Positions 63,546 through 64,000 of a stretch of DNA of 64,000 nucleotides are shown here, piece after piece. A program made the position numbers and the translations under genes. Below the pieces are notes generated by a model. It was given only the letters and a program-made list of their open reading frames with translations, searched no databases and was not told the DNA's origin. Each line of letters starts with the position of its first letter. Positions within the stretch are counted from its first letter, which is position 1. Source of the stretch: Bacillus sp. HMF5848 (GTDB lineage: Bacteria; Bacillota; Bacilli; Bacillales; HMF5848); assembly GCF_003944835.1 (NCBI RefSeq), contig NZ_RWIV01000001.1, forward strand, positions 690,001 through 754,000. The letters run 5' to 3'.

Positions 63546-64000
63546 GTGCGAAATCATATCGTATATCTAGTTGACGACGAAATTAACTTGAACCAAATTT
63601 TAACGACTTATTTGCAAAAGGAAGGATGGCAGGTTAAGTCCTTCTTTGATGGAGAGTCAGCACTTACAGCTATTTCTGAAAAGCCTGATCTATGGATACT
63701 AGACATAATGCTTCCAGATATAGATGGTTTTTCGCTTCTTAAGGAGATCAAAAAAAGCGATCCTAATGTTCCGATTATTTTTATTTCCGCTCGTGATGAA
63801 GACCTTGATCGCATCTTAGGGCTTGAATTAGGAAGTGATGACTACTTAGCGAAGCCGTTTTTACCTAGAGAGCTAGTTATTCGTGCAAAGAAAATATTAG
63901 AGCGCGTATATAAGCATGATAATACCCAGCAGGAACAAGAAAGCACAGACGATATATTACATTTAGAGCCTTACACTATTCATATTAATAAGCGTCTCGT
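63546..64000 (+). CDS. OmpR/PhoB-type response regulator, 3' end outside window
   Basis: 151 residues visible. Receiver domain with the acidic pair DDE near residue 10, the phospho-acceptor Asp in LDIMLPDIDG (about 53), the Ser/Thr at ISAR and the Lys in AKPF. A linker follows and the DNA-binding domain (LHLEPYTIHINKRLV) is just starting. GTG at 63546 is the only start in frame near AAGGATGTGA; an ATG two bases upstream is out of frame. A partner kinase gene is expected beyond the window edge. Confidence 0.85.
   Translation, partial: MRNHIVYLVDDEINLNQILTTYLQKEGWQVKSFFDGESALTAISEKPDLWILDIMLPDIDGFSLLKEIKKSDPNVPIIFISARDEDLDRILGLELGSDDYLAKPFLPRELVIRAKKILERVYKHDNTQQEQESTDDILHLEPYTIHINKRL

Overview
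The window is a chromosomal segment of a low-GC, endospore-forming Bacillaceae bacterium. This is supported by a CotF-type spore coat gene, Bacillus-style AGGAGG ribosome sites with many TTG/GTG starts, a nasDEF/sirBC operon, a YfmL-type helicase, a T-box riboswitch, and an rRNA operon whose 16S/23S/5S ends match the Bacillus form. No prophage, transposase or CRISPR array was seen.

Layout. 1-6.2 kb holds mostly small membrane and stress genes (coat protein, MBL hydrolase, YfmL helicase, DUF3231, DUF4230). 6.4-12.7 kb is an anaerobic/nitrite block: tandem FNR-type operators, nitrite reductase NasD/NasE, then the siroheme enzymes NasF, SirB and SirC that make its cofactor, plus a small unknown gene. 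12.9-13.6 kb is a striking 21-bp tandem repeat array. 13.7-26.3 kb contains a WG-repeat/DUF3298 protein, CorA, a GH31 glycosidase, a desaturase, TspO, a flavin reductase, a lipoprotein, a purine permease and a CNNM/CorC exporter with an apparent translational attenuator. 26.5-34.7 kb is a complete rrn operon (two promoters, 16S-23S-5S) followed by 24 tRNA genes with internal duplication and tRNA debris.

34.8-45.6 kb: a MutS2-like ATPase lacking the Smr domain behind a long leader with a short ORF and two terminators; a T-box operon of a fused iodotyrosine-deiodinase-like flavoprotein and an amino-acid permease; a diheme cytochrome c/alcohol dehydrogenase pair; a renalase-like oxidoreductase with an MTHFS-like protein. 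45.8-64 kb: a lipoprotein peptidase, a beta-propeller protein, a VmlR-like ABC-F factor with its own attenuator leader, a membrane esterase, a FusB/FusC-type EF-G-binding protein, a histidine kinase, a TetR-controlled ABC exporter with three paralogous permeases, a dicarboxylate/glutamate symporter, D-amino acid aminotransferase, a Met/Gly-rich secreted protein and the start of a response regulator.

Two themes stand out. First, ribosome protection and rescue: ABC-F, FusB-type and MutS2-like genes, two of them behind uORF/terminator leaders like those of antibiotic-inducible genes. Second, an asymmetric fused IYD-like flavoprotein under T-box control, possibly tyrosine-responsive. Functions are assigned by motif recognition alone; no database search was run.
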